Source: Xanthobacter agilis (GTDB taxonomy: Bacteria; Pseudomonadota; Alphaproteobacteria; Rhizobiales; Xanthobacteraceae). From it: a DNA stretch of 64,000 nucleotides. The DNA is taken from positions 1 through 64,000 of the forward strand of contig NZ_JABWGX010000012.1 in assembly GCF_021730435.1 (NCBI RefSeq), given 5' to 3'. The notes beneath the pieces were generated by a model, which worked only from the letters and a program-made list of their open reading frames with translations, ran no database searches and had not been told where the DNA came from. Within the stretch, counting starts at the first letter, position 1, and the number at the start of each line of letters is the position of its first letter. Below, one piece after another: positions 1-9,891 of the stretch. The translations under genes were made by a program, and so were the position numbers.

Positions 1-81
1 GGAGGCTCCGCGCGGACGCCTCTTGCCACCCACCACCACCAAGGCTCAAATCAACCCAGGACTCTCGTTATGGCTGGATGA

Positions 82-586
82 GAAACGGGGGTCACGTCAA
101 TGGTGAAGGTCGGTCTTTCCACGGCCGCCGCCCCGACCTACTTCGAAGCCCTGCCCAATAACGGCTACGTCATGGTCGACGGCGGTCTGTGGACGAACAA
201 CCCCGTAATGAATGCGCTGCTAGACGTGCTGGCGTTCTTCTAACTCGATCGCACCCAGGTTCGCATTCTCTCCCTCGGCTGCGGAGAGACATCCTTCAAG
301 GTAGACGAAGCCAAAGCGAAAGGCGGCATGTTTCAGTGGAGGGGCGTGATCCCGGCGGCGATGCGAGCGCAGTCTTTGAACGCCCTGGGGCAGGCAGCCC
401 TGCTCATCGGTCGGGATAGCACGTCTAGATGCACCGGAGAGCCCGCCCCCCATCGCGCTCGATGACTGGACCCGCGTGAGGGACGAACTGCCTTCAATGG
501 CGAGATCTCTGGTCGAAGGCGCCGGGCGAGAGATTGAGCGGGACTTTCTGCCGGAACCAGCGGAGCGCTACGTTCCTTGTCGATGA
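82..586 (+). pseudogene. Decayed patatin-like phospholipase (CapV-like) remnant
   Basis: Translated in the frame of position 100, this reads KVGLSTAAAPTYFEALP, then the patatin-type DGG motif (VMVDGGLWTNNPVMNALLD), then an in-frame TAA at 241-243. The same frame continues with RVRILSLGCGE and ends at a TGA at 463. A +1 shift near 415-424 restores homologous-looking sequence (IALDDWTRVRDELP to PEPAERYVP) up to the stop at 584-586. The N-terminal half with the nucleophile-elbow GxSxG is not seen: an in-frame TGA lies at 79-81, and the gene may start beyond the left edge. The order of motifs matches the C-terminal half of patatin-like phospholipases, including the CapV effectors of CBASS defence systems. 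With a stop, a frameshift and no N-terminus it cannot make an active enzyme. That it is CapV rather than another patatin is a family-level impression from memory. Confidence 0.72.
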
Positions 587-611
587 GAATGATCGGCGAA
601 TGGAGACAGAT

Positions 612-1217
612 TTACCGCAAGGGCTTCGTTGAGTTCAGGAATTGAACCACCGCCTCAGGCAACGGACGCTTGATCCCGTTTCGGATGCGATACGTCCTGA
701 GCAACTGATCGAGGCGCGCTTGCGCGGCCCCAACGCTCACGTTGAAGCGCTCAGCTAATTCGATGCTCGTCGTATCCGTAGACATGTTGGCCAGAGCGTA
801 CGGCATGAGGAACGCGCCGGCGAATTTGTCCGCTTGGAACTCATCAACCCGGACGTTGGAGACCATCTCGTCTTTTCGATGAGCGAGAGGGCCACGAAGG
901 CGCTTCCGAGAATGCCCGAGTGCCGCGTGCCCCAGTTCATGCGCCACCGTGAAGCGAGAACGGGGTACCCCGAGGTTTGCCGAACGGAACACCACTTCGC
1001 GCACGGCGAGGATGCCGGTTTCTGGATCGAATGAAGCTTCTTCCTCGAGATCAGGGACCCTCAGATATCCTTTGATGAGGCACTGACGCTTCGCCTTGAA
1101 GATGCAGGTGATGAGGTCTGGATTCTCCTGAGTCTCGATGCCGAGCGCTTTGCGCAATCCAAGCGCGCGCTTGTCGATCTCATCATCAGACAGAAACGCC
1201 ACGGCGATGCTCCTCAA
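612..1217 (-). CDS. ImmA/IrrE-family zinc metallopeptidase
   Basis: The 201-residue product carries the zinc-peptidase signature HELGHAALGH at about residues 92-101 (HExxH) and a downstream DEFQADKFAGAFLMP segment that supplies the third ligand region. This is the hallmark of the ImmA/IrrE (COG2856) family. Members cleave phage-type or stress repressors, or are the peptidase part of toxin-antitoxin-like pairs. Usually an Xre-type repressor is fused or adjacent, but none is visible here. The C-terminus (ELAERFNVSVGAAQARLDQL) looks like a small helix-turn-helix-like region, often seen after this peptidase domain. It converges on the phospholipase remnant, so both may belong to an accessory island. 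The substrate is unknown. Confidence 0.85.
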   Translation of the reverse strand: MRSIAVAFLSDDEIDKRALGLRKALGIETQENPDLITCIFKAKRQCLIKGYLRVPDLEEEASFDPETGILAVREVVFRSANLGVPRSRFTVAHELGHAALGHSRKRLRGPLAHRKDEMVSNVRVDEFQADKFAGAFLMPYALANMSTDTTSIELAERFNVSVGAAQARLDQLLRTYRIRNGIKRPLPEAVVQFLNSTKPLR

Positions 1218-1622
1218 TCGAAGCTAGACCCTGGCGATTGGACCCGCCAGGGAAGGTTGGCCCCGTTTACCTCGGGCCTCAGTACGCCGGAACACTAACC
1301 ACAACGCTTAGATGCAGACCTGTGAGGACACCCTGCCCTCACAGGCTTCCTTTCCTTACCTCGGCGGCTGCGCCAACTTTTGGCTGCCATTGCGCCAAAC
1401 TAAAGCGCAAAACGCTCAACCTTCGGGTGGCACGACAACAAGCGCCGCGAAAGTGGCGTTGTCACCCGGTCGTGAAACCGCAGATGGCACACTTCACGCA
1501 ACCTTCGCTTCGGACCAAGCTCTCCCCCTCGAAAGGGGGTGAGCGAACTTCGTGCGACGTTTGAGCGAACTTTTGCGCCGTTGAGCGAGATTCAGTGACG
1601 CGTCAAGGTGGCCGACCGCCCC
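1218..1622. other. 405-bp non-coding stretch with hairpin and short repeats
   Basis: No convincing gene is seen. It contains a 9-bp stem hairpin (CCTGTGAGG at 1319-1327 pairing with CCTCACAGG at 1337-1345), a short C5/G5 hairpin near 1524-1540, and three degenerate copies of TGAGCGAACTT just before the nrdJ end. An open frame at 1238-1564 has no recognisable product and I do not count it as a gene. Confidence 0.5.
1540..1592 (+). repeat. Three degenerate ~21-bp direct repeats
   Basis: TGAGCGAACTT occurs at 1540-1550 and 1562-1572, and a variant TGAGCGAGATT at 1582-1592, so the units are 22 and 20 bp apart. The bases between them are also loosely related. No function can be assigned. The site lies between the accessory-looking left end and the core gene nrdJ and could be the scar of an element border. 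Confidence 0.5.
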
Positions 1623-4600
1623 TCAGCTACAACCTGTGGTGGCGCCGCAGGTGTCGCACTTCAGGCAGGTGCCGTTGCGCACCAGCGTGAAATTCATGCA
1701 CTCCGGACATGCCTCGCCCTCATAGCCCTTTGCTCGCGCTTCCGCGCGCGCTTCCGCCTTGCGGGCGGTTGGGCTCCACGAGAGCGTGGTTTCAAAGCCG
1801 ATCTCGATCGTGGACGCCTCCTCCTGGGTCACGGTCTCGGGGGCCTTCAGCTCCGCCACGTCCGACTTCAGCGCCATGGCGCCTTCGGTGCGGGCCCTCA
1901 GCACCGTCACGTTGTCGCCGGTGGCACCACGCGGCTCGCCGCCGGTCACCGGCGCCGGTGCGGTCGCGAGCAGATTGACCGTCTTGCCGCGCACCAGCCC
2001 CTTGGAGACGATGCGCGCCGCGGAACTGGCGGGAGCCTTGCCTTCATCCGCCCCCTTGCCGAGGGCATCGAAGCCGGTGTCATGGGGATCCACATGACCA
2101 AGGTCGTTGCGGCCGAGGTACGACACCGCCAGCTCGCGGAACACATAATCCAGCATCGAGGTGGCGTACTTGATGGTGTCGTTGCCCTGCACCGGGCCGG
2201 CCGGCTCGAACCGGGTGAAGGTGAAGGCGTCCACATATTCGTCGAGCGGCACGCCGTATTGCAGGCCAAGCGAGATGGCAATGGCGAAGTTGTTCAACAG
2301 CGAGCGAAGGGCCGCGCCCTCCTTGTGCATGTCGATGAAGATCTCGCCCAGGCGGCCATCGTCATACTCGCCGGTGCGCAGATAGACCTTGTGGCCGCCC
2401 ACCAGCGCCTTCTGGGTGTAGCCCTTGCGGCGGTCGGGCATCTTCTCGCGCTCGCGCACCCGATGCTCGACGATGCGCTCCACCACCCGTTCCACGATCT
2501 TCTCGGTAACGGCGGCGGCCCGCGCCGCATTCGGCTGGGCAAGCACGGCTTCCACCGCGTCGTCCTCGTCCTCGTCGTCCGCCACCAGTTGGGCGTTGAG
2601 CGGCTGGGAGAGCTTTGAGCCGTCGCGATAAAGCGCGTTGGCCTTCAGCGCCAGCCGCCAGGAGAGCAGGTAGGCCGCCTTGCAATCCTCCACGCTCGCA
2701 TCATTGGGCATGTTGATGGTCTTGGAGATGGCGCCGGAAATGAAGGGCTGAGCCGCCGCCATCATGCGGATGTGGCTTTCCACCGACAGATAGCGCGTGC
2801 CGAGCCGGCCGCAGGGGGAAGCGCAGTCGAACACCGCCAGGTGCTGGGCCTTCAGGTGAGGCGCGCCCTCCAGGGTCATGGCGCCGCACACATGGACGTT
2901 GGCCACGTCGATGTCCGCCTTGGAGAAGCCCAGGAAGGCGAGCAGGTCGAACTTCGGATCGGCAAGCTGCGCGGCCGGCACCTTCAGCGTCTCCTTCAGG
3001 AATTCCTCCCCGAAGGTCCAGCGGTTGAAGGCGAACTTGATGTCGAACGCGGTCTTCACCGCCGCCTCGGCCTTTTGAATGGCCGCGTCGGTGAAGCCCT
3101 TGGTGCGCAGGGTCGAGTGATTGATGGCGGGCGCCTGGGCAAGCGAGCCGTGGCCCACCGCATAGGCCTCGATCTCGGCGATTTCCGCCTCGCCATAGCC
3201 GAGCGCGCGCAGCGCCTCCGGCACCGCGCGGTTGATGATCTTGAAATAGCCGCCGCCAGCCAGCTTCTTGAACTTCACCAGGGCGAAGTCGGGCTCGATG
3301 CCGGTGGTGTCGCAATCCATCACCAGGCCGATGGTGCCGGTGGGCGCGATGACCGAGACCTGGGCATTGCGGAAGCCGTGGCGCTCGCCCAGCTCCAACG
3401 CCTTGTCCCAGGCCGCGGCGGCGTGCACCACGAGGCGCGCATCGGGACATGAGGCGCGATCGAGCGGAACGGGGGAAACGGCGAGGCCTTCATACCCCTC
3501 TGCCTCGCCATAAGCGGCGCGGCGATGGTTGCGGATCACCCGCAGCATGGCATCCGCATTGGCACCGTGGGCAGGGAATGGACCAAGTTCGCGCGCCATC
3601 TCGGCGGAGGTGGCATAGCACACGCCGGTCATGATGGCGGTGAGCGCGCCGCAGATGGCCCGGCCCTCGGCCGAATCGTACGGGATGCCGCTCGACATGA
3701 GCAGGCCGCCAATATTGGCGTAGCCGAGGCCCAAGGTGCGGTATTCGTAGGACAATTCGGCGATCCGGCGCGACGGGAACTGCGCCATCAGCACCGAAAT
3801 TTCGAGTACGATGGTCCAAAGGCGCGCCGCATGCTCGTAGCTCGCCACGTCGAACTGCTTCGCGGCGTCGCGGAACTGGAGCAGGTTCAGCGAGGCGAGA
3901 TTGCACGCCGTATCGTCCAGGAACATGTATTCCGAGCACGGATTGGAGGCGCGGATGTCGCCGCCCGCCGGGCAGGTGTGCCAATCGTTGATGGTGGTGT
4001 GGAACTGGATGCCGGGATCGGCGCAGTGCCAAGCCGCCGCGCCGATCTTCTCCCACAGCTCGCGGGCCTTGATGGTCTTGGCCACCTTGCCGTCGGTGCG
4101 GCGGATGAGATTCCAGTCGGCATCGGTCTCGACCGCGCGCAGGAACCCATCGGTGACGCGCACGGAATTGTTGGAGTTCTGGCCGGCGACCGTCAGATAG
4201 GCCTCGCCGTCCCAGTCCGTGTCGTAGATGGCGACGTCGATGTCCTTGTAGCCCTGGCGGCCAAACTGGATCACCCGGCGGATGGCGGCGTCGGCGATGG
4301 CGGCCTTGCGGGCGGCCTTGATTTCGCGCTTCAGGGCCGGGTTCTTCTCCGGGTCGAAGCAGGAATCCCCCTGGCCCTCGCAATTCACGCAGGCCTTCAG
4401 GATCGCCTTCAGGTGCTTGGCGTTGAGCTTGGAGCCGGTGACGAGAGCCGCCACCTTCTGCTCCTCGATCACCTTCCAATCCACATAGTTCTCGATGTCC
4501 GGATGGTCGGCGTCCACCACCACCATCTTGGCGGCGCGGCGGGTGGTGCCGCCGGACTTGATGGCGCCCGCCGCGCGGTCACCGATCTTCAGGAAGCTCA

Positions 4601-5363
4601 TGAGGCCGGAGGACCGTCCGCCGCCGGACAGGCGCTCGCCCTCGCCGCGGAGCGAGGAAAAATTGGTGCCGGTGCCGGAGCCGTACTTGAACAGGCGCGC
4701 CTCGCGCACCCACAGGTCCATGATGCCGCCCTCGTTCACCAGATCGTCGCCCACCGACTGGATGAAGCAGGCATGGGGCTGCGGATGCTCGTAAGCGGAG
4801 GTGGAGGCCTTCGCCTCGCCGGTCTCGTGGTCCACATAGAAGTGGCCCTGGCCCGGCCCGTCGATGCCGTAGGCCCAGTTGAGGCCGGTGTTGAACCACT
4901 GGGGCGAGTTGGGCGCCGCCATCTGCATGGCCAGCATGTAGCGCAGCTCATCGAAGAAGGCCTGGGCGTCGGCCTCGGTATCAAAGTAGCGCCCCTTCCA
5001 GCCCCAATAGGTCCAAGTGCCGGCCAGGCGGTCGAACACCTGGCGGGCGGAGGTCTCGCCGACGATGCGTTCCTTTTCGGGCAGCGCCGCGAGCGCGGCT
5101 TCGTCGGGTACCGAGCGCCACAGGAAGGCGGGAACGGTATTCTCCTCCACCTTCTTCAGGCGCGCCGGAACTCCCGCCTTGCGGAAGTATTTCTGAGCGA
5201 GGATGTCGCTCGCGACCTGGGAGAATTGCGTGGGAACCTCGATCCCCTCCTGACGGAACACAACCGATCCGTCCGGATTGCGGATCTCGCTCACGGTCGC
5301 GCGGAACGGGATGTCCGCGTAAGGGGAACGGCCCTCCTGCGTGTAGCGACGTTCAACGCGCAT
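1623..5363 (-). CDS. nrdJ: Class II (adenosylcobalamin-dependent) ribonucleoside-diphosphate reductase
   Basis: This 1246-residue enzyme reduces ribonucleotides to deoxyribonucleotides using a radical generated from adenosylcobalamin. The large size is typical of the long alphaproteobacterial NrdJ type. Visible motifs are the substrate loop with [16 protein letters not shown] near residue 230, the [11 protein letters not shown] active-site segment near 474, and [16 protein letters not shown] near 670. A C-terminal cysteine cluster (CPECMNF...CLKCDTCG) in the last 30 residues fits the re-reducing or zinc-binding tail of this type. The start is supported by AAGGAG a few bases upstream. The gene needs B12, which fits the riboswitch-controlled B12 uptake operon 6 kb away. 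No class I or III reductase is in the window. Confidence 0.97.
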   Translation of the reverse strand: MRVERRYTQEGRSPYADIPFRATVSEIRNPDGSVVFRQEGIEVPTQFSQVASDILAQKYFRKAGVPARLKKVEENTVPAFLWRSVPDEAALAALPEKERIVGETSARQVFDRLAGTWTYWGWKGRYFDTEADAQAFFDELRYMLAMQMAAPNSPQWFNTGLNWAYGIDGPGQGHFYVDHETGEAKASTSAYEHPQPHACFIQSVGDDLVNEGGIMDLWVREARLFKYGSGTGTNFSSLRGEGERLSGGGRSSGLMSFLKIGDRAAGAIKSGGTTRRAAKMVVVDADHPDIENYVDWKVIEEQKVAALVTGSKLNAKHLKAILKACVNCEGQGDSCFDPEKNPALKREIKAARKAAIADAAIRRVIQFGRQGYKDIDVAIYDTDWDGEAYLTVAGQNSNNSVRVTDGFLRAVETDADWNLIRRTDGKVAKTIKARELWEKIGAAAWHCADPGIQFHTTINDWHTCPAGGDIRASNPCSEYMFLDDTACNLASLNLLQFRDAAKQFDVASYEHAARLWTIVLEISVLMAQFPSRRIAELSYEYRTLGLGYANIGGLLMSSGIPYDSAEGRAICGALTAIMTGVCYATSAEMARELGPFPAHGANADAMLRVIRNHRRAAYGEAEGYEGLAVSPVPLDRASCPDARLVVHAAAAWDKALELGERHGFRNAQVSVIAPTGTIGLVMDCDTTGIEPDFALVKFKKLAGGGYFKIINRAVPEALRALGYGEAEIAEIEAYAVGHGSLAQAPAINHSTLRTKGFTDAAIQKAEAAVKTAFDIKFAFNRWTFGEEFLKETLKVPAAQLADPKFDLLAFLGFSKADIDVANVHVCGAMTLEGAPHLKAQHLAVFDCASPCGRLGTRYLSVESHIRMMAAAQPFISGAISKTINMPNDASVEDCKAAYLLSWRLALKANALYRDGSKLSQPLNAQLVADDEDEDDAVEAVLAQPNAARAAAVTEKIVERVVERIVEHRVREREKMPDRRKGYTQKALVGGHKVYLRTGEYDDGRLGEIFIDMHKEGAALRSLLNNFAIAISLGLQYGVPLDEYVDAFTFTRFEPAGPVQGNDTIKYATSMLDYVFRELAVSYLGRNDLGHVDPHDTGFDALGKGADEGKAPASSAARIVSKGLVRGKTVNLLATAPAPVTGGEPRGATGDNVTVLRARTEGAMALKSDVAELKAPETVTQEEASTIEIGFETTLSWSPTARKAEARAEARAKGYEGEACPECMNFTLVRNGTCLKCDTCGATTGCS

Positions 5364-5402
5364 GACCGGTGCTCCTTCCGATCGGCCCCACCAGGGCCGT
5401 AC

Positions 5403-5431
5403 ATTATACCAGCTAAATGTAGCAGGCGTGA
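5403..5431 (-). promoter_or_regulatory. Possible nrdJ promoter with overlapping NrdR-like palindrome
   Basis: On the minus strand a perfect TATAAT (5403-5408) lies about 40 bp upstream of the nrdJ ATG. The -35 (TCACGC, 5426-5431) is poor. Immediately upstream of the -10, GCTACATTTAGC (5412-5423) is an inverted repeat with four perfect outer pairs and resembles a degraded NrdR box. The placement is right for repression of nrdJ, but the match is weak. Confidence 0.35.
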
Positions 5432-5623
5432 CTCAGCCGGGGGCCCAACGCTCGCACGCCGGCCCGCACCATCTGCTGCATGTTCGAGAAACGCGCGAAA
5501 CCTGCCCTCCGATCCCATGATCGAAAGGTACGTCCGCCGCTCAGGGGACGGACGCTAGGCGAGTCCCCGCCTCGCGTCAAACCCCGCCCGACCTCGATCT
5601 GGTGTGCTTCGCCGCCTCACCTC

Positions 5624-5637
5624 TACTAAATATAGTA
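5624..5637. promoter_or_regulatory. NrdR-box-like palindrome TACTAAATATAGTA
   Basis: The core ACTAAATATAGT differs at one position from ACTATATATAGT, the core of the NrdR consensus, and has perfect 5-bp arms. It lies 260 bp upstream of nrdJ, further than usual, and is not at a helical-turn distance from the proximal candidate. It could control nrdJ from a distal promoter or be an unrelated AT-rich palindrome. Confidence 0.35.
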
Positions 5638-6060
5638 CGTCACCGACCCTTAACAAAGTCCTAAGATGCCAGTGCTGGCGCGGGTTTCGCCCCCTTGGCG
5701 GGAGCTGGAGGGCCGCTGCGGATCTGAACCCGCGTCGTCACCGTCATCCACAGGTCACACAGGACATGGCCCCCTCGGCGCGGTGGCGAACGGCCTCCTG
5801 ACCACTACATATGGGGGCGACCAGGAGCACACGCGCCTTCCCGGTCGCGGGGGGCTCTCCAGGCATGCGCCAAGGGTCGGGGCATGCGACAGCGCACATC
5901 CCCACCGGGCGCGGCATCCGCCACGGACGGCGGAACGCCCGTGGCGCCCGACGGCTCTCACAATGCTGGGTCACAGGTGTCGAAGGAACACGCTCTCGCG
6001 GTCCACGGATCACATGCCGCCCAACACCGCGCCGGGCGGAGCCGCGCGGGATGAACGGGA

Positions 6061-6813
6061 TCAGGCGGTGGCGAGGCTGACCGGAAAGGGCTCCGACGCC
6101 GCCGGCGCGACCGCCGCCCCGTCGAGCACCGGCGTGGTGAACACATGGGCGCGCATGGCCTCGCCCGCTTCCGCCCGGTCTCCGCGCTGGATGGCAGTGA
6201 GCACCCGGTCGTGCTCGGCATAGGACTGGGCCAGACGCTCCAATCCCCGATACTTATCCTTCAGGAAGGGCCTCAGCTTGATGCGGGTGCCGACCGCCAG
6301 CTCGGCCAGATAGTCATTGTGGCAGCCCGCGTTGACCGCCGCATGGAAACGCTCGTCCAAAAGACCGCATTGGGTCTCCTCGCCGGCATGGATGGCGATC
6401 GCAAGCTCGGCATGCAGCCGCTCCAGCCCGGCCCGCTCCGCTGCCGTCATGTGCACCGCCGCTTGGACCGCGCACATGCATTCAAGCTCGGCCATCACCT
6501 CGAACATGCCTCGCAACCGCTCCATGGAGGGGCGGGCCACCAAAGCGCTGCGATGCGGGCGGGCTTCCACCAGTCCGGACGCGGCGAGGTCGCGGATGGC
6601 CTCGCGGACCGGCGTGCGGGAGACGCCATAGCGCTTGGCGATCTCGACCTCCTCCAGCGCCGTGCCCGGCGCCAGACGTCCGCTCGTGATCTCGTCGGCA
6701 ATCTGCAGCCGGAGTTCTTCCGTGCGGGTTACGGCACGCACGGCGCTGGACCGGCGACGGGCTCGAACCCGGCCGGACGCGGCATCATTTTCAATGTCGA
6801 CGGCGTTCCACAT
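6061..6813 (-). CDS. GntR-family transcriptional regulator, FCD (FadR/VanR) subfamily
   Basis: The 250-residue protein has an N-terminal winged helix-turn-helix at about residues 28-95. It shows the typical GntR pattern: LRLQIADEITSGRLAPGTAL, then KRYGVSRTPVREAIRDLAASGLV. An all-helical FCD effector domain follows at about 105-230, with ERFHAAVNAGCHNDYL and a later AEHDRVLTAI segment that supply the metal-ligand histidines of this domain. FCD regulators usually bind small carboxylates. No catabolic operon is adjacent: the neighbours are pssA-psd and nrdJ, so the target is not evident. The first ~25 residues are Arg-rich and the true start could lie slightly downstream. Confidence 0.9.
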   Translation of the reverse strand: MWNAVDIENDAASGRVRARRRSSAVRAVTRTEELRLQIADEITSGRLAPGTALEEVEIAKRYGVSRTPVREAIRDLAASGLVEARPHRSALVARPSMERLRGMFEVMAELECMCAVQAAVHMTAAERAGLERLHAELAIAIHAGEETQCGLLDERFHAAVNAGCHNDYLAELAVGTRIKLRPFLKDKYRGLERLAQSYAEHDRVLTAIQRGDRAEAGEAMRAHVFTTPVLDGAAVAPAASEPFPVSLATA

Positions 6814-6889
6814 GGTGGCGCGAGGCTAATGCAAATGGCACCCCCGCCGGAATCCGGGATAGTCCGTATGCCGGCGATCTGCCGCACCC

Positions 6890-7747
6890 TCACGCGTGGG
6901 GAGGCGGCGGCGCCGGGAGTTCCCCCGCCGGCCCTGCCGCCGCCCGCCCGGCGCGATCGAGGGCCAGGAGCCGGCGATAGCGCAGCGTCGAAATGGGTAG
7001 CAAAGCCAGATAGATGATCGAGCACACGGACAGCACGATCCATGGATAGCTGGCGAGCAGCGCGAAATAGAGCGCCACCAGCACGAACAGCGGCAGCACC
7101 ATGTCGCGCCGGATGCGCCGGCCGATGGTCTTGCCCGACCAGGCCGGCACCGTGGAGATCATGAGAAACCCGATGGCGAGGCAATACAGGAGCGCGATCG
7201 GCGCGGACACCCCGCCATGGGGCACCCCGATCAGCTCCAGATAGACCGGCAACAGCACGGTGATGGCCCCCGCCGGCGCGGGGATGCCGGTGAAGAAGTC
7301 CGCCGCGAACGCGGGCTTGTCGGGATCGTCCAGCATCACGTTGAAGCGCGCGAGGCGCAGCGCCGCGCAGATGGCGTAGATGAGCGCGGCGATCCAGCCG
7401 AAGGAACCGGCCTCGTTGAGGCCCCAGAAATAGAGAATCAGCGCCGGCACGCAGCCGAAATTCACGAAGTCCGCGAGGCTGTCCAGCTCGGCGCCAAAGC
7501 GCGAGGTGCCCTTGAGCGCGCGGGCGAGGCGCCCGTCGATGCCGTCGAGCAGGGCCGCGAACACGATGGCGGCGAGCGCCAGCTCGATACGCGATTCGAT
7601 GGCGAGCCGCACCGCCGTGAGGCCCGAACACAGGGCGAGCAGCGTGACCAGATTGGGGATGAGCACCCGCACCGGCACCTTGCCGATGCGGCCGAAGCGC
7701 GGCCGGAAGCGGCGTTCCGGATCGAACGGGGCGAAGGGCTCGGCCAT
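6890..7747 (-). CDS. pssA: CDP-diacylglycerol-serine O-phosphatidyltransferase
   Basis: A 285-residue integral membrane enzyme of the CDP-alcohol phosphatidyltransferase family. The catalytic signature is complete: D68-G-I-D71-G72...A75-R76...G85...D89...D93. It makes phosphatidylserine from CDP-diacylglycerol and L-serine, and the neighbouring Psd decarboxylates the product to phosphatidylethanolamine. The stop codon of psd shares one base with this ATG (TGATG), so translation is probably coupled in a psd-pssA operon. Several hydrophobic segments follow the signature, and the last ~25 residues are Ala/Pro-rich and variable in the family. Phosphatidylcholine synthase is excluded by operon context. 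Confidence 0.95.
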   Translation of the reverse strand: MAEPFAPFDPERRFRPRFGRIGKVPVRVLIPNLVTLLALCSGLTAVRLAIESRIELALAAIVFAALLDGIDGRLARALKGTSRFGAELDSLADFVNFGCVPALILYFWGLNEAGSFGWIAALIYAICAALRLARFNVMLDDPDKPAFAADFFTGIPAPAGAITVLLPVYLELIGVPHGGVSAPIALLYCLAIGFLMISTVPAWSGKTIGRRIRRDMVLPLFVLVALYFALLASYPWIVLSVCSIIYLALLPISTLRYRRLLALDRAGRAAAGPAGELPAPPPPHA

Positions 7748-8463
7748 CAGCTCACCCGATAGGCGGTCTCGCGCGGCGCGGCGCCGGCAAGATCGCAGAT
7801 GACGGTTTCACCGGCGGTGGCGAGCTGGCCTTCCGCCACCTGCACCCTGGTGCCGCGCGGCAGGTAGATATCCACCCGCGAGCCGAAGCGGATGAGGCCG
7901 AAGCGATCCCCGGCGCCGATCTCCTCCCCCTCGCGCACGAAGCAGACGATGCGCCGAGCCACGAGGCCGGCGATCTGCACCACGCCCACCTGAATGGTGT
8001 CGCCGAGCCCGGTGGCGGCGGTGAGGACAAGGCCGTTGCGCTCGTTGTCCTCGCTCGCCTTGTCAAGGTCGGCATTGAGGAAGATGCCCGGCTTGTAGGC
8101 CACCCGGATGATGCGGCCCGTGATCGGCGCGCGGTTCACGTGCACGTTGAACACGTTCATGAAAATGGACACGCGCAGCAGCGGCTCGTCCGACAGGTCC
8201 AGCTCGCGGGGGGGCTTGGCGAGGCCGACGAAGGACACCTGCCCGTCCGCCGGCGCGACGATGAGCCCCTCGCGCACTGGTGTCACCCGCGGCGGATCGC
8301 GGAAGAACAAGGCGGTCCAGATGGCGAGCGCGACGCCGATCATGCCCAGAAAGGTGTTCACCGACAGCAGCAGCAGGGCGATCACCACCGCGATGGCGAT
8401 GAAGGGGTAGCCCTCGCGGTGGATGGGCACCAGCGACTTGCGAAGGGTGGCGACGAGGGACAA
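7747..8463 (-). CDS. psd: Phosphatidylserine decarboxylase proenzyme
   Basis: I place the start at a TTG (8461-8463) because GGAGG lies just upstream and the protein then begins MSLVATLRKSLVPIHREGYPF, as in short alphaproteobacterial Psd. The longer open frame up to 8652 has no family resemblance. The 238-residue proenzyme cleaves itself at a Gly-Ser bond (G194-S195 in RFGSRVDIY) to make the pyruvoyl cofactor. This GS site is the short-type equivalent of the LGST site of the long enzymes. Two N-terminal hydrophobic stretches anchor it to the inner membrane. First gene of the psd-pssA unit. Confidence 0.95.
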   Translation of the reverse strand: MSLVATLRKSLVPIHREGYPFIAIAVVIALLLLSVNTFLGMIGVALAIWTALFFRDPPRVTPVREGLIVAPADGQVSFVGLAKPPRELDLSDEPLLRVSIFMNVFNVHVNRAPITGRIIRVAYKPGIFLNADLDKASEDNERNGLVLTAATGLGDTIQVGVVQIAGLVARRIVCFVREGEEIGAGDRFGLIRFGSRVDIYLPRGTRVQVAEGQLATAGETVICDLAGAAPRETAYRVS

Positions 8464-8629
8464 TGGGGCCTCCGAAGGACACCGCGCCAGGTGCAGGCAC
8501 GCCACGCAGAGGTAGAGAGCGCGAGGCCTCCCGTCAAATGGGGGATGTGGAGCGCTCCGCGCGGGGCCCCTCTCCTCGGCCCGCAAGGGGGGCAGCGTGG
8601 CGCGCGGGTCGCTTGTGCCGCAACAGCGC

Positions 8630-9754
8630 TCAGGGCCGGAACAGGACACCACCCGTCAACGGGTACGGCACTCCGGTAGTGGTGGGAAAGGTGAGCGGCA
8701 GGCCCCGCGCCGCCCGTGCCGCCAGAAAGCCGAAGGCATGGGCCTCCAGCGCATCGCCCGACCAGCCCACCGCCGCGGCGGTCACCACCTCCACCCCGAG
8801 CCGGGCTTCGAGCATGGCCAGGAGTGTCGGATTGCGCGCGCCGCCGCCGGCCACGATCCAGCGCCGGGGCGGAACCGGAAGATGGGCCACCACCGCCGCG
8901 ATGCTCGCCGCCGTCACGGCCGTGAGGGTCGCCGCACCATCCTCCAGGCGCACGCCCGACAGGTCGAGCCGCGCCGCCACATGCGTCCGAAACGCGTTGC
9001 GATCGAGGGACTTGGGCGGCTTCTGGCGGAAGAAGGGGTGCTCCAGCACCGCCGCCACCGCGGATTCGTCCACCGTGCCACGCGCGGCGGCGGCGCCGTC
9101 GGCATCGAAGGGCCGCCCGGTGCGGGTCATCATGAAATCGTCAAGGAGGGCGTTGCCCGGCCCGGTGTCGCAGGCGATCGGCGCCATCGCGCCATCGACC
9201 ATTGCCCCGCCGATCACGGTCACGTTGGAGACCCCGCCCACATTCAGCACCGCCAGCGGGCGCGGCCCTCCGAGACCGGCGGCGAGGGCGGCATGGAACA
9301 CCGGCACCAGCGGCGCCCCCTCCCCGCCCGCCGCCACGTCCGCGGCGCGGAAATCGGCCACTACCGGCACGCCGAGGGCGCTGGCCAGCCGCGCCCCCTC
9401 CCCGATCTGCACGGTCAGGCGGGCGTCGGGGCGGTGCAGCACCGTCTGGCCGTGGAAGCCGATGAGGTCGATGTCCGAGGCCTCAAGACGCAGCGGCACC
9501 AGCAGCGCGCGGACCGCCTCGGCATGGAGATCGGTGATGCGCCGTTCCGCCTGCGCCAGCACGCCGGGCCGGTCGGTGCGGGCATTGACACCGCGCGCAT
9601 CCGCCATGGCCTGCTCCAGCAGGGCGCGGGTGGATGCGTCATAAGGAATGGTGAGCTCGGGTCCGAGCCACCACACGGCTTCGCCATCGGTGTCGATGAG
9701 GGCGGCATCGATGCCGTCCATGGACGTTCCGCTCATGAGGCCGACGACGCGCAT
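8630..9754 (-). CDS. anmK: 1,6-anhydro-N-acetylmuramic acid kinase
   Basis: The 374-residue product starts at [19 protein letters not shown], the diagnostic N-terminus of AnmK, with GGGAG upstream. The open frame extends further but without family similarity. Other motifs are [22 protein letters not shown] and the late [10 protein letters not shown]. AnmK phosphorylates and opens 1,6-anhydroMurNAc released by lytic transglycosylases, feeding it into MurNAc-6-P and cell-wall recycling. It is divergent from tyrS, with 137 bp between the two start codons. This anmK/tyrS pairing is common in alphaproteobacteria. Length is close to that of the E. coli enzyme. Confidence 0.96.
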   Translation of the reverse strand: MRVVGLMSGTSMDGIDAALIDTDGEAVWWLGPELTIPYDASTRALLEQAMADARGVNARTDRPGVLAQAERRITDLHAEAVRALLVPLRLEASDIDLIGFHGQTVLHRPDARLTVQIGEGARLASALGVPVVADFRAADVAAGGEGAPLVPVFHAALAAGLGGPRPLAVLNVGGVSNVTVIGGAMVDGAMAPIACDTGPGNALLDDFMMTRTGRPFDADGAAAARGTVDESAVAAVLEHPFFRQKPPKSLDRNAFRTHVAARLDLSGVRLEDGAATLTAVTAASIAAVVAHLPVPPRRWIVAGGGARNPTLLAMLEARLGVEVVTAAAVGWSGDALEAHAFGFLAARAARGLPLTFPTTTGVPYPLTGGVLFRP

Positions 9755-9891
9755 CCGCTTGTTCTCCCACCCCGATCCCAATCGCGCGCGGGGCATCGCC
9801 CGATCGGCGCCCTCCCCCCATGCAATCTGGCGCCGGACCTGATACACCACCTCTCCTCCCCCGTCCGCAACGCACGAACCGACAGATCGCG

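Larger units (their letters stand above)
5364..6060. other. 697-bp intergenic region upstream of nrdJ
   Basis: No protein-coding gene, tRNA or known structured RNA is recognised on either strand. The only notable parts are the nrdJ promoter-like sequence and two NrdR-like palindromes (listed separately). From 5660 on the sequence returns to high GC, and the small open frames there look like random GC-rich reading frames. Confidence 0.5.

Noticed and set aside
3525-5558. 677-codon open frame antisense to nrdJ
   Set aside because: It is a GC-driven shadow of nrdJ: composition is His/Gly/Ala/Arg-rich, no known domain, and nrdJ is unmistakable on the other strand.
5700-5760. tRNA-like T-arm (GGTTCAGATCC on the minus strand)
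   Set aside because: The T-loop consensus is broken and no acceptor or anticodon stems can be placed around it.
8464-8652. N-terminal extension of psd
   Set aside because: The extension is Arg/Pro-rich and unlike the family, while TTG 8463 has a perfect GGAGG and the conserved N-terminus.
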